Shown piece after piece: positions 17,383 to 26,431 of a stretch of DNA of 64,000 bases. The stretch covers positions 1,553,001-1,617,000 of the forward strand of contig NZ_JAIWOT010000001.1 in NCBI RefSeq assembly GCF_021295335.1, written 5' to 3'. The position numbers were made by a program, and so were the translations under genes. Each line of letters opens with the position of its first letter. Position 1 is the first letter of the stretch. The stretch comes from Komagataeibacter sp. FNDCF1. Its GTDB lineage: Bacteria; Pseudomonadota; Alphaproteobacteria; Acetobacterales; Acetobacteraceae. Under the pieces are notes generated by a model. That model was not told the origin of the DNA. It searched no databases and was given only the letters and a program-made list of their open reading frames with translations.

Positions 17383-17949
17383 CTATGGGTGGAAAATATT
17401 TTCCGGTGCGAAAATGCGCCGTATCGTCCCCTCGATTCCAAGGTGACATCCATGGAACAGGCAGGCGATACACCCCACGCAGGGTAACAGGTAGATCCAT
17501 AATGGATGGGGAACCGGCCCGCATTTACGCCCGACCATGACCCCGCCTGCACAGCCCACCATACAGCCGATCACGACTTCCAGCAGCGTATGTGCATGCA
17601 GCATCAGTCGCGTCTGGCCGATGACAAGCCCCACCGCCAGCACCGACGGCAGCATGAGGGCAGGAAACCGGGCAAACCATCCCTGTCCCATCATGAACAG
17701 CAGGCCGCCATATACCACACAGGCAGCCGCGACATGGCCACTGGGACTGATGATCGGCACATGGACGAACCATGCGTAGTACAGCCCCGCAATCTTGAGC
17801 AGCAGCATGAAGGCCAGCACCAGACTGGCCGTGAGCACCCACACGGCGGCCCCGCGCCACCAGCCACGCAGGAGCATGACAAGCCCTCCCACTGCCAGCA
17901 CCGGCAGGATGACACCCTGATCCGCAAAATCGGTGATGAAACGCATCAT
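17383..17949 (-). CDS. PAP2-family membrane phosphatase-like protein
   Basis: About 188 aa from the Met-Met start, with around five hydrophobic helices. It contains SPSGH, the second PAP2 motif, and TRLMLHAHTLLEV, a fit to the third motif (R-x5-H-x3-D/E, with Glu in the last position). The first motif (KX6RP) is poorly conserved, so activity is uncertain. PAP2 enzymes remove phosphate from lipid phosphates such as undecaprenyl diphosphate or phosphatidate at the outer face of the inner membrane. It follows the cytochrome subunit of the FAD dehydrogenase on the same strand with a gap of over 200 bp, so the two are probably not co-transcribed. Upstream in-frame starts at 17979 and 18048 exist. 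Confidence 0.65.
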   Translation of the reverse strand: MMRFITDFADQGVILPVLAVGGLVMLLRGWWRGAAVWVLTASLVLAFMLLLKIAGLYYAWFVHVPIISPSGHVAAACVVYGGLLFMMGQGWFARFPALMLPSVLAVGLVIGQTRLMLHAHTLLEVVIGCMVGCAGGVMVGRKCGPVPHPLWIYLLPCVGCIACLFHGCHLGIEGTIRRIFAPENIFHP

Positions 17950-18180
17950 GATGATAGGGCCACCCCGCCTGTCTGGCATGTCACACGTCCGGCCATCCAG
18001 GCCGCATGGCTGTCCCCTGCCAGGCTGCATGAGGCACAACCATGCCATGCCCGGTCATACCGGCGGGCGCGCATACCCTTTTGCGAATCAGCAGCAGGAC
18101 AGGCAGGCATCCCGGAATATCCACTTCGGGATATTGATGTCCCGGCAGTCCCGCTACAGGACCGCCGGGCCGGGGCCATT

Positions 18181-19506
18181 TTATGGTGACTTGGGCAACT
18201 GCCTGCGCATTTTCTCCACCAGGTCGGGGGTCACGCCGTGATCCCCGCTGCCAAAGGTCGCGGTAACGTAATTGACCACGCTGGCAATTTCCGCGTTGCT
18301 CAGGCGCTGCACATCGGAATTCTGGTCAAAACCGGGCATATGGACATGCAGCCCGCCTGCCGTGCGGTCCACGCCACTCAGCACGGTCATGATCAGGTTA
18401 TCCGGACGGGCGGAACCCACGGCCGAGTTATGGAACAGCGACGGCGCATAATGATCGCTGGTACCCGCCCCATCGGTGCCATGGCAGGCGGCACAGTTGG
18501 CGTCATATATATGGGCGCCATCCATTTCATCCAGCTTGTCAATACGGGTCAGTTCGCCACTGCGGATATCAGGCGCGTCCATCGCCTTGCCCGCCTGTTC
18601 ACGCGGGGTGTGCTCGGCTTCGTCATCCTTTGCCGGCACCTGCAGGATGTAGGCGGCAAGCGCATGCAGGTCCGCATCGGTCAGGTGGCTGGTGCTGTGT
18701 TCCACCGCCTCTCCCATCGGGCCTGCGGCCTGGCTCAGGCCATCGACATGCCCGGTCCTGAGATACTGGACCAGGTTGTCCTCGCTCCAGTTTCCGATGC
18801 CCGCCGTCTTGCTGGACGTGATGTTGGGCGCGTACCAGCCCAGCAGCGACGCACCGGCAAGATAGCTGTCTTCCTTTTCGCTCAGCATGATGTTGCGTGG
18901 CGTGTGGCAGGTGCTGCAATGCGCCAGCGCGTTGGCCAGGTACTTGCCACGACGCATCTTGTCAAACGTGGCGGAATCCCCTGTTTCAGGCGGCACGCTG
19001 CCTGCAACCATGTTCCACGCCGCCATGGTTATGCGCAGGTTGGCGGGAAAGTTCAGTTCGGTCACGGGGGGTGATTCGGCCACCGGCTTCACCCCGTGCA
19101 TGAACCATGCATACAGCGCCTTCACATCATCATCCGTCATGCCGGAATACGACACGTAGGGCATGGCGGGGTAGAGGCGGTTGCCGTCACGACGGATGCC
19201 GTGGCGCAGGCTCTTCTCGAAATCCTCTTCCGTATATCTGCCAATACCGTGCTCGGGATCGGGCGTGATGTTGGTGGTTATGACATCGCCCATGGGCGTG
19301 GTGATGCGCAGGCCACCGGCAAACGGCTTGCCACCGGGTGCCGTGTGGCAGGCCACGCAGTCGCCTGCCGTGGCAATATATTCCCCACGGGCCAGAAGAT
19401 CGGCTGAAGGCTGGTCATCCGCCTGCGCGTGCAGGGGAGTCAGGGAGGCGAGTGCGGTGCCCGCGGTCAGGATCGACCACAGGATCTTGCGTGTCACATC
19501 AGGCAT
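18181..19506 (-). CDS. triheme cytochrome c subunit of a membrane-bound FAD dehydrogenase
   Basis: 441 aa with a signal peptide (ILWSILTAGTALASLTPLHAQA) and three CxxCH heme sites: CVACH (about 52), CSTCH (about 194) and CAACH (about 337). Triheme cytochromes of this type anchor FAD dehydrogenases such as gluconate, sorbitol, fructose or 2-ketogluconate dehydrogenase to the periplasmic face and pass electrons to ubiquinone. Its start overlaps the end of the flavoprotein gene by 8 bp, so the subunits are translationally coupled in S-L-C order. The sequence fits a quinone-reducing subunit; the partner substrate is set by the flavoprotein. Confidence 0.92.
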   Translation of the reverse strand: MPDVTRKILWSILTAGTALASLTPLHAQADDQPSADLLARGEYIATAGDCVACHTAPGGKPFAGGLRITTPMGDVITTNITPDPEHGIGRYTEEDFEKSLRHGIRRDGNRLYPAMPYVSYSGMTDDDVKALYAWFMHGVKPVAESPPVTELNFPANLRITMAAWNMVAGSVPPETGDSATFDKMRRGKYLANALAHCSTCHTPRNIMLSEKEDSYLAGASLLGWYAPNITSSKTAGIGNWSEDNLVQYLRTGHVDGLSQAAGPMGEAVEHSTSHLTDADLHALAAYILQVPAKDDEAEHTPREQAGKAMDAPDIRSGELTRIDKLDEMDGAHIYDANCAACHGTDGAGTSDHYAPSLFHNSAVGSARPDNLIMTVLSGVDRTAGGLHVHMPGFDQNSDVQRLSNAEIASVVNYVTATFGSGDHGVTPDLVEKMRRQLPKSP

Positions 19507-21136
19507 GAGCGAGTTCTTTTTTCAGCGTGTCGGCAACGCGCAGGGCAAGCGCCGCGACTGTCAGTGTGATATTGCCGGTTCCGACCGATGAAAAGACGGA
19601 CGAACTCGCGATAAACAGGTTCTCGTGGTCATGCGTGCGGCAGAAGCCATCGACCACGGAATCCTTGGGGTCCGTGCCCATGATGGTGCTGCCCGCGGGA
19701 TGGTCCTGCGGGAAGTAGCCCGGTGTCCACTGTTCGTCAGTACCATGCATGAGGCCGATGAGATCGCGGAACAGGCCACGCGTGTGCTCGCAGCTCTTAA
19801 CCGTGTATTCCGGCAGCTTGTAATAGACTTCCGGATGCGGGATGCCCAGCACATCCTTGTGCGTGCTGCTGAGGGTAAGGCGGTTGTCCGGATCGGCCAG
19901 CCCTTCGTTATGGCTGAACAGCCGCACCGTATGGGACGCCAGATAGCGGATCTGCTCCTCCAGTTCCCGGCCGACATAGCCCTTGGAAATGGCAAGGGCG
20001 GTGGCAAGGTCCACCTGGTTGTCATCGACCATGTGCACGAGATAGGCCCCACGCTCCGTGCGCCAGTCGCCATCACGGAAATTGTCGATCACGTTGGTCT
20101 CGAGCGGGCCGCGACCGGGCCACAGCGCCTTGTCCCCGCTGATGAAGCTGACCTGCACGCCGGTATGGTCCATCATGTTGCGACCGACATGGCCGGAACT
20201 GTTGGCGATCCCCGTCGGGCTCTGCTCATCGGCGGAAACCAGCAGCAGCTTTGCCGTTTCGATGCAATGGGCGGCAATGACGAAGTATTTGCCGGTCACG
20301 CGGTGCGATCCCTTGTCGGGATCATAGTAATGCACGGCCGTCACGCGCTTGTTGGCGCTGTCACGCTCGATCTTGTACACGACCGCATTGGGCACGAACT
20401 TCGCCCCCGCCGCCTCAGCGTGATAGACCGAATAGCTGCCATTGTACATGGCACCGATCGGACAGATCGGCATGCAGTTGTTGTGGCCTTCGCATGTGGG
20501 CCGGTTATCATAGGGGCGGGTGTTGCGGGCCTGTGGTTCATGCACCACGCGGTAGGGCGTCTTCTCGCTGATCAGCTGGCGGAACTGGCGGGCTGCGTAG
20601 GAAATGGGCAGCGCCTCCATCGGGTAAGGCTGCCTGCGCGGGGAACCGAGATCCTCCTTGGCGGGGTCCGGGCCGCATACCCCCATCATCACCTCGGCCT
20701 GATAGTAGAACGGCTCCAGGTCATCATATTTCAGCGCCCAGTCACGCCCCTGGCCATAGCGGGTCTTCAGTTCGAAATCCGATGGCAGGTAACGCCACGC
20801 GCAACCCGCCCAGTGCCATGTCGTGCCACCCATCATGCGCAGATAGACCTGCTGGTAGGCTTCGGCATCCGGGCCGGTCGTGTGCAGGTAATCGTTCGGC
20901 GTGATCTGGTTGGGGGGATGCTCCGCCCACGGCACGCACGGGAACGGCTCCTGATAGGATGGCTTGTTTTCCAGATTGCGGAAGTTCTCGACAAAATGCT
21001 GGCGGTCAACGCGCGGCCCCGCCTCAAGCACGATGACGGAAATGCCCGCGCGCGCCAGTTCATTGGCAATGGAACTGCCGGCAACGCCGGAACCGACGAT
21101 CACGACGTCGGCGGAAAGTTCTTGGTCGGAAGGCAT
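19499..21136 (-). CDS. GMC-family FAD dehydrogenase large subunit (sorbitol/gluconate/fructose dehydrogenase type)
   Basis: 545 aa. The ADP-binding fold begins DVVIVGSGVAGSSIANELA. The central region has GGTTWHWAGCAWRYLPSDFE and RPTCEGHNNCMPICPIGAMYNG, close to the pattern recalled for fructose dehydrogenase large subunit. The GMC C-terminus carries HPAGSTIMGTDP and GNITLTVAALALRVADTL. It oxidises a sugar, sugar alcohol or sugar acid at the periplasmic face, with electrons going to the coupled triheme cytochrome. It has no signal peptide; such subunits are exported with the Tat-dependent small subunit, encoded just upstream. The CxxxxxxxCxxxC cluster may hold a [3Fe-4S] centre, as reported for gluconate and glucose dehydrogenases. 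Substrate not resolvable here. Confidence 0.92.
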   Translation of the reverse strand: MPSDQELSADVVIVGSGVAGSSIANELARAGISVIVLEAGPRVDRQHFVENFRNLENKPSYQEPFPCVPWAEHPPNQITPNDYLHTTGPDAEAYQQVYLRMMGGTTWHWAGCAWRYLPSDFELKTRYGQGRDWALKYDDLEPFYYQAEVMMGVCGPDPAKEDLGSPRRQPYPMEALPISYAARQFRQLISEKTPYRVVHEPQARNTRPYDNRPTCEGHNNCMPICPIGAMYNGSYSVYHAEAAGAKFVPNAVVYKIERDSANKRVTAVHYYDPDKGSHRVTGKYFVIAAHCIETAKLLLVSADEQSPTGIANSSGHVGRNMMDHTGVQVSFISGDKALWPGRGPLETNVIDNFRDGDWRTERGAYLVHMVDDNQVDLATALAISKGYVGRELEEQIRYLASHTVRLFSHNEGLADPDNRLTLSSTHKDVLGIPHPEVYYKLPEYTVKSCEHTRGLFRDLIGLMHGTDEQWTPGYFPQDHPAGSTIMGTDPKDSVVDGFCRTHDHENLFIASSSVFSSVGTGNITLTVAALALRVADTLKKELAHA

Positions 21137-21155
21137 GGAGGATGCTCCGGTAATA

Positions 21156-21785
21156 TCAGGTGGGTTCTATAATGAATTTTGAAGGCGACAGGGCCGCCTT
21201 GCCGGTGGGCACCGCCACTTCCGGCGGGGTCTGGGTCCAGTAGAACGGACCGCCTGCCGCATATGTCTTGGGATAGATGGCGTCCTTGGTGATGTCGAAC
21301 ATCAGCGCGGAGCGGTAGACCACCACCTTATGGTCGGCCAGCCCGCGGTACCAGCCGGTCATGATGTCATGGACGACATCCTTGAACACGGGGTCCGCGT
21401 GTTCGGCGGCGGCGGCCAGTTCGCTGGCCGTGCCGAAGGTACCGCCGGTCATGATGTCATGCAGCTTGCGGATATGCTCACGCCGTTCCGGCACGGCATG
21501 CACGATGCCCGCGTAAAGCGCCTGGCCAATGCGGGCATCCAGCGTATCGCGGTCGGTCAGGCGCTGCGAGAGCGCCATGAACAGCGCGACCTCCGCATCC
21601 CCCCCCGTGCCTGCTGGCGCCGGGTCGGCGGCCAGGCCCCGGCCCGCCCCGACGGTCACGGCCGTAGCCCCCATGGCGCCCAGCAGCACGTCACGGCGCG
21701 ACATGCGCAACATTCGGTTCAGCCGGGCCGTATTGGGGGTGGAAAGATGAATACTGGCGGGAAAACGGGGCCGGTCTGCAGCCAT
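21156..21785 (-). CDS. small (gamma) subunit of FAD dehydrogenase with Tat signal
   Basis: 209 aa from the ATG preceded by GAGAGG. A Tat signal (MSRRDVLLGAMGATAVTVGAG) is followed by a gluconate 2-dehydrogenase subunit 3 domain with LTDRDTLDARIGQALYAGI, then MTGWYRGL and a C-terminal AGGPFYWTQTPP. This subunit carries the complex to the periplasm through the Tat system and stabilises the flavoprotein. First gene of the S-L-C operon, with a gap of 19 bp to the large subunit. A 6-bp inverted repeat at 21919-21939 lies upstream. Confidence 0.9.
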   Translation of the reverse strand: MAADRPRFPASIHLSTPNTARLNRMLRMSRRDVLLGAMGATAVTVGAGRGLAADPAPAGTGGDAEVALFMALSQRLTDRDTLDARIGQALYAGIVHAVPERREHIRKLHDIMTGGTFGTASELAAAAEHADPVFKDVVHDIMTGWYRGLADHKVVVYRSALMFDITKDAIYPKTYAAGGPFYWTQTPPEVAVPTGKAALSPSKFIIEPT

Positions 21786-22590
21786 CTGGCGTTGCCTCTC
21801 ATGCACGTTGGTCCAGCAGGGATGCCGGGGGATACAGGCATGGCCATGCAGGATGCAATAATGCAACCACCGATACCGTTACTCAACGCGGTCCCGCAAC
21901 CTTTTATATCCCTATATTAACGTATGGCAGCCTTACGTTTATTGAACATAATATCCGTAACGGGCATAATTGACATGTTTTGAAAAATATATTCCCAATA
22001 TAAATTACAGAAAACTGCCAGAAATCATGCGCAAAACACCATGCGGGCAGGACCAGTTCCGGATAGCCCGAGTAAATCATGACCAGAAAAACCCTGAAAA
22101 TCTGCGGTTTCCTGTATGGGTATGCGATTCATTTCCGGTCATGGCGTTGTTATTACGCTTTTTTGACGCATATTTATGGAAAACAATTTAATTTATCTAA
22201 TTTCTTAAATTTACTTATTTATTAAAAACATCTATCCGGATGCAAATGGAAAAATCGTATTACTCCTCCCCTGCCCTTCCTATTATTTCCAGACAGACAT
22301 TCTATTCTATCATTCCACCGGGTCAGGATGTCACAAATCTTTCATATACCAGACGCCCGGCAGGGGGCGACAGCAATCCGAACCTGCGCTAGGCTGGCTT
22401 GCGGCATATCCGTTTGATCATGCATCCCGCACGTCGCCATCCCCGCAACCCTTGTAGCAGGACGTCCTTCCTCCACCCGGGACCGGGGTATCTGGCCACC
22501 AGTCAGTCCATTCCATGCACGCCATACGGCAGGGCCGGTGCCTTGCGCCACTGCGTGGCCCTGCCCCCTGAAGGAAAAGATCACAGGCCC
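21786..22590. other. long divergent intergenic region before the FAD dehydrogenase operon and the phosphodiesterase
   Basis: 805 bp. The part at about 21905-22335 is AT-rich and should hold the promoter of the dehydrogenase operon (minus). The right part is GC-rich with only chance frames. A 6-bp inverted repeat with 9-nt spacer (21919-21939) is the only structured site I see. Confidence 0.45.
21919..21939. promoter_or_regulatory. candidate operator upstream of the FAD dehydrogenase operon
   Basis: AACGTA, 9 nt, TACGTT, about 135 bp upstream of the small-subunit start. The centre-to-centre spacing is right for a dimeric regulator. No known consensus matched. Confidence 0.3.
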
Positions 22591-23706
22591 ATGCTGACAC
22601 GCCGAAAGGCCCTGACAGGCACCCTGCTGGGGATGACCCTTCTTGCCAACCGCCAGGCCAGGGGGGCGCCGTCGCTTGTACCGCAGCCCCTGCTCATGGC
22701 GCATCGCGGGGCCTCCGCATTGCGGCCCGAGCACACGCTTGCAGCCTATGCCCGGGCCATCATGGATGGTGCCGACTATATCGAACCCGATCTGGTACCG
22801 ACCCGGGACGGGGTGCTGGTCTGCCGGCATGAAAGCAATATCGCCGGAACCACCGATGTCGCCACCCGTCCGGAGTTCGCCAGCCGCCGGCGCACGCTGA
22901 AAATCGACGGAGAGGACGAGACAGGCTGGTTCACCACCGATTTCACGCTTGCTGAACTCAAGACCCTCCGTGCCCGTGAGCGACTGCCTGACATACGCCC
23001 CCATAACACACGCTATGACGGGCATTTCGATATTCCGACCTTTGAAGAAGTCATTGATTTCGTGGCAGCATTATCGGCCACGCTGTCCAGCCAGCAGGGG
23101 CGCGTGATCGGGCTGATACCCGAGATCAAGAACTCCACCCATTTCCACAGGCTGGGCCTGGCGCCTGAAGACATATTCCTGCGCACCATCGCCGCGCATG
23201 AATACACACGCTCCTGCCCGCTGGAAATCCAGTCCTTCGAGACCGCCAATCTGCGCACGCTGTATGGCAGGGTAAAGGCCATCAACCCGCAGGCGCGCAT
23301 CATGCTGCTGATGGGGGAACGCAGCGATATCGTGCCGGATACGCTGGCATCGGGCAGGACGTTGAAATTTGGTGATCTCATGACGGTCGAGGGGCTGCGT
23401 GGCGTGCGGCAGTATGCCGATGTGATCGGCCCCTCCAACACGGACATCATTCCGCGCGACGCATCGGGCGCGTGGCTTGAACCCACGACACTGATTGATG
23501 ACGCGCACCGCGCGGGGCTACTGGTCCATTCCTATACCTTCCGGCCGGAAAACCATTTCCTGCCCGCGCAACTGCGTAACGGGGATGGTGACAGTGCCCG
23601 GAACCCGCACGGTTCCATTGCCGAGATCCGGCGCTCCCTCGACCTGGGGCTGGATGGTTTCTTTACCGATGACCCGGCCATTGGCCGCCTGGCGCTGCGG
23701 AACTGA
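22591..23706 (+). CDS. glpQ: exported glycerophosphodiester phosphodiesterase
   Basis: 371 aa. The N-terminus LTRRKALTGTLLGMTLLANRQARG is a Tat-like signal (RRK-A-L followed by a hydrophobic run). The GDPD core begins LMAHRGASALRPEHTLAAYARAI, followed by DYIEPDLVPTRDGVLVCRHE; His of HRG, Glu/Asp of EPD and the later His are the metal/catalytic residues. Later PEIKNSTHF and a C-terminal GLDGFFTDDPAIG match periplasmic GlpQ. It hydrolyses deacylated phospholipids to glycerol-3-phosphate and an alcohol. Chosen start has AAGGA 15 nt upstream. It stands alone on the plus strand. Confidence 0.92.
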   Translation: MLTRRKALTGTLLGMTLLANRQARGAPSLVPQPLLMAHRGASALRPEHTLAAYARAIMDGADYIEPDLVPTRDGVLVCRHESNIAGTTDVATRPEFASRRRTLKIDGEDETGWFTTDFTLAELKTLRARERLPDIRPHNTRYDGHFDIPTFEEVIDFVAALSATLSSQQGRVIGLIPEIKNSTHFHRLGLAPEDIFLRTIAAHEYTRSCPLEIQSFETANLRTLYGRVKAINPQARIMLLMGERSDIVPDTLASGRTLKFGDLMTVEGLRGVRQYADVIGPSNTDIIPRDASGAWLEPTTLIDDAHRAGLLVHSYTFRPENHFLPAQLRNGDGDSARNPHGSIAEIRRSLDLGLDGFFTDDPAIGRLALRN

Positions 23707-23865
23707 AGCCCGGCGCGGCAATACCCGGGCCATGCGCCCCCCGACACGTGGAAAAACCGCCCGGCATGGCCTGCGCCCGCCCTGCCGGGTCATACATCCC
23801 GCAGGCCAGCCGCCCGTCACGCCAGGCCGGTCGTTCCCCATCAGTCACCTCCGGCCATGTGGTCT

Positions 23866-24681
23866 TTACTGCCGGGCGGGCTGCCGGCGCACGATCCGCG
23901 TGGCGATGATCATGACGGACAGCGTGATGCCCCATGCAAGGAGCTGGATGCCCATGGGCCGGTCCGAATAGCCAAACAGCGCCTTGGCCGCGCGGCCCGC
24001 CATGCTGCCATCGGACAGCAGCCACGACGTATCCCATATTTCATAACCAAGGGCGGGCAGCAGGTCATCGCCCGCCAGCAGGGCTGCCGCCTGGCTGGCC
24101 ATGCCCGCGGCTAGAAAGGCGATCAGCAGCCCGGTCACGGCAAACAGCCGGTGCAGCGGGATCACGATCAGCCCGCGATACAGCAGCCACGACAGCGCTG
24201 CCCCCGCAAGGATACCCAGCGCGCCACCACCAAGCATGGCCAGCGGCCCGGAATGGGTGGATACGGCAATACCGTACAGGAACAGCACGACCTCCATCCC
24301 CTCCCGCAGAACGGCCACGGCAACCACCACCGCCATGGCGGCAAGCGAACGCTCGCCAGAAGCGACTTCCGCCCCCAGCGCCTTCATGTCGCCTGCCATC
24401 TCACGACCGTGGCGGGTCATCCAGATCATATGCCACCCCAGCATGAGCACGGCGAGGCACAGGATGGTGGCGGAAAAAACGTCCTGCCCGTTGCCCGACA
24501 GAGCCGCCGACAGGCTCCCGGCAAAAACCGCGACAATCGCCGCCCCCACCACACCGGCGGCAATGCCACCGGCCACCCAGCGCCCACGCCCCGGAATGCC
24601 CTGCGTCGCCGCCAGCACGATTCCGACAACAAGGCCTGCTTCCATGACTTCACGGAAAACGATCAGCAGACTTCCCAGCAT
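23866..24681 (-). CDS. FTR1-family iron permease
   Basis: 271 aa with about seven hydrophobic helices. The two REXXE-type iron-binding motifs are visible as REVMEAG near residue 10 and REGMEVVLF in the fourth helix region. FTR1/EfeU permeases import iron across the inner membrane. It starts only 2 bp after the stop of a secreted cupredoxin-type protein, so the two are one operon, replacing the EfeO/EfeB arrangement of other bacteria. A Fur-like site lies upstream of the pair. Ferric or ferrous substrate cannot be told. Confidence 0.9.
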   Translation of the reverse strand: MLGSLLIVFREVMEAGLVVGIVLAATQGIPGRGRWVAGGIAAGVVGAAIVAVFAGSLSAALSGNGQDVFSATILCLAVLMLGWHMIWMTRHGREMAGDMKALGAEVASGERSLAAMAVVVAVAVLREGMEVVLFLYGIAVSTHSGPLAMLGGGALGILAGAALSWLLYRGLIVIPLHRLFAVTGLLIAFLAAGMASQAAALLAGDDLLPALGYEIWDTSWLLSDGSMAGRAAKALFGYSDRPMGIQLLAWGITLSVMIIATRIVRRQPARQ

Positions 24682-24683
24682 GT

Positions 24684-25025
24684 TCAGGGCTCCTGCGTTA
24701 CGGTTACGGTACCCGTTGCCTGATCGGGATGATAGTCATCGAAGAACTTGTAGGTGCCGGGATGCAGCGGGCCTGCATGCACCGTGATCGTGCCGCCCTG
24801 GACCACGATCTTCTCGAATTTCAGGTCGTAGCTCTCGAATTCGTCCGTCGTGTCGTCATGGTTGTCCAGCACGATCAGGAAACGCTGCCCGGCGGGAACG
24901 CTGAAATGGTCCGGCGTGAAATGGTGGTCGCGCACTTCCAGATGCACCGGATCCTGGGCGCGGGCATGCGGCATGAAAATGCATGCGGCAAGGCAGAGGG
25001 TGAGGACAACACTTACATGACGCAT
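24684..25025 (-). CDS. secreted cupredoxin-domain protein (EfeO N-domain-like), iron uptake partner
   Basis: 113 aa. Signal peptide MRHVSVVLTLCLAACIF followed by a single cupredoxin-like beta domain containing DHHFTPDHFSVPAGQRF, FESYDLKFEK and GTYKFFDDYHP. The last segment resembles the metal-binding loop of EfeO/P19-linked cupredoxins, but the standard type-1 copper Cys is absent. The start was chosen by AGGAG about 8 nt upstream; in-frame ATGs further upstream lack this. It probably delivers or oxidises iron for the FTR1 permease encoded directly after it. Confidence 0.8.
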   Translation of the reverse strand: MRHVSVVLTLCLAACIFMPHARAQDPVHLEVRDHHFTPDHFSVPAGQRFLIVLDNHDDTTDEFESYDLKFEKIVVQGGTITVHAGPLHPGTYKFFDDYHPDQATGTVTVTQEP

Positions 25026-25614
25026 GCGGGACACTCCTGTCATACCGCACATAATATGCGACTAATTATTACTGTCAATTTCTGGCATGATCATGCCGGA
25101 CCTGCTTGCCCACGCTGGGCGCGCACGGTCCGGCAATCACGACAGGAATGTACCGCCGCCTGCTGACCAGTCCCGCAATCAGCAATCAGCAGCCTGTTCA
25201 GTCTTTCGCATCAGACGGACGGAGAACAGCCCCGTGCACTGCGCCGGTCGTGCTGGCCTGCGTTCGCAACATCGACAACCTTGGCGCCATGGCCGGTGCG
25301 GTCGCGCGCAGTGCACAGAAACATGCTGGCCTGAACATCCTGCCCGAATACTGCCCCCGATGTGACCGATGCGCCGCCGGGCGCATCTCGCCGCAATGGC
25401 CGGGCGGACGGGTTCGATCCGGATGGATTACGGGACCACGCCCGCGCCGTGCACGAACGGATTGGCCTGCAACCCTGCGCCCGGCCATGCCTTAACTTCC
25501 TGTTATCGGAGCCGTGGTGCCGGAATGCGGGGAAAGCAGACATCTTCGCCAGCCTTCCAGCACGACCCCATGTCACACGCTTCCATGTCGTACCCGTATG
25601 AAAAAGGCTGCCCC
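25026..25614. other. intergenic region, possibly with a decayed reading frame
   Basis: 589 bp between the divergent cupredoxin and glutathione S-transferase genes. Different frames show fragments that look protein-like (for example NIDNLGAMAGAVARSAQKHA near 25270-25330 and GLRDHARAVHERIG near 25425-25465), with no single continuous frame. It may be a frameshifted remnant, but no family is recognised. The left end holds a Fur-like site. Confidence 0.3.
25056..25072. promoter_or_regulatory. candidate Fur box upstream of the iron-uptake pair
   Basis: TGCGACTAATTATTA shares the TGCGA-N-T-N2-TT-N-T-N-A pattern with the site before bfd. It lies about 31-47 bp upstream of the cupredoxin start, suitable for repression. 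Weak as a single site; the shared pattern strengthens it. Confidence 0.35.
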
Positions 25615-26310
25615 ATGCTGACCGTGCATCATCTGGACAATTCCCGTTCGCAACGGATCCTGTGGCTACTCGAAGAACTGGAACTGCCTTACGATATCCA
25701 TTTCTACAGACGCGACCCGAAAACCATGCAGGCCCCGCAATCCCTGCGCCGCATCCACCCGCTGGGCAAGGCCCCTATCCTGACCGACACGGATGGCGAC
25801 GTGACGCTGGCTGAAAGCGGGGCCATCATCGAATACATCCTGGCAAAATACGGCAATGGCCGGCTGGCGCCCGAACCGGGCACGCCCGCGCATACGCGCT
25901 TCATCTACTGGCTGCATTATGCCGAAGGCTCCGCCATGCCGCCGCTGCTGCTCAAGCTGGTCTTCGGCCTGCTGCCAGGCCGCGTGCCGTGGCCGCTTCG
26001 CCCCTTTGCCGCGCTGATTGCAAAGGGCGCGCAGACACAGGTCATCAACCCGCAGGTCAGGCTGCACATGGATTACTGGGAACAGACGCTGGCGGCCAGC
26101 GAATGGTTCGCGGGCCCCGAATTCACCGCCGCCGACATCCAGATGAGCTTCCCGCTCGAAGCCGCCGCCGCCCGGGCCGGCGCGCTGACCGGTCGCCCCC
26201 ATATCGGCCCGTTCCTGCGCCGCATCCATGCGCGACCGGCCTACCAGCGCGCCCTTGTCCGTGGTGGTTCCTACAGCTTCGCCACGGCGGGCAACACCAC
26301 ACCGGGCTGA
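25615..26310 (+). CDS. glutathione S-transferase
   Basis: 231 aa. The N-terminal thioredoxin-like domain begins MLTVHHLDNSRSQRILWLLEEL, with Ser in the SRSQR position typical of bacterial GSTs, the cis-Pro in LGKAPILTD and the ESGAIIEYIL glutathione-binding stretch. The C-terminal helical domain includes PEFTAADIQMSFPLEAA. It conjugates glutathione to electrophiles or reduces peroxides in the cytosol. Two upstream in-frame Met codons exist, but conservation starts here. A second GST in the window (36146-37687) is broken by an insertion element; the two are only distantly similar. Confidence 0.9.
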   Translation: MLTVHHLDNSRSQRILWLLEELELPYDIHFYRRDPKTMQAPQSLRRIHPLGKAPILTDTDGDVTLAESGAIIEYILAKYGNGRLAPEPGTPAHTRFIYWLHYAEGSAMPPLLLKLVFGLLPGRVPWPLRPFAALIAKGAQTQVINPQVRLHMDYWEQTLAASEWFAGPEFTAADIQMSFPLEAAAARAGALTGRPHIGPFLRRIHARPAYQRALVRGGSYSFATAGNTTPG

Positions 26311-26431
26311 TTATTATCCCCTCCGGCCGGGACGGCGCACCGCCGCACCGCAATCATGCTGCCCATGCCCCGGTTTACGCGGCAGGGCCGTTTGTATTAA
26401 GTGCGCCGACAGTTCCAGCCCCAGAGGATCC

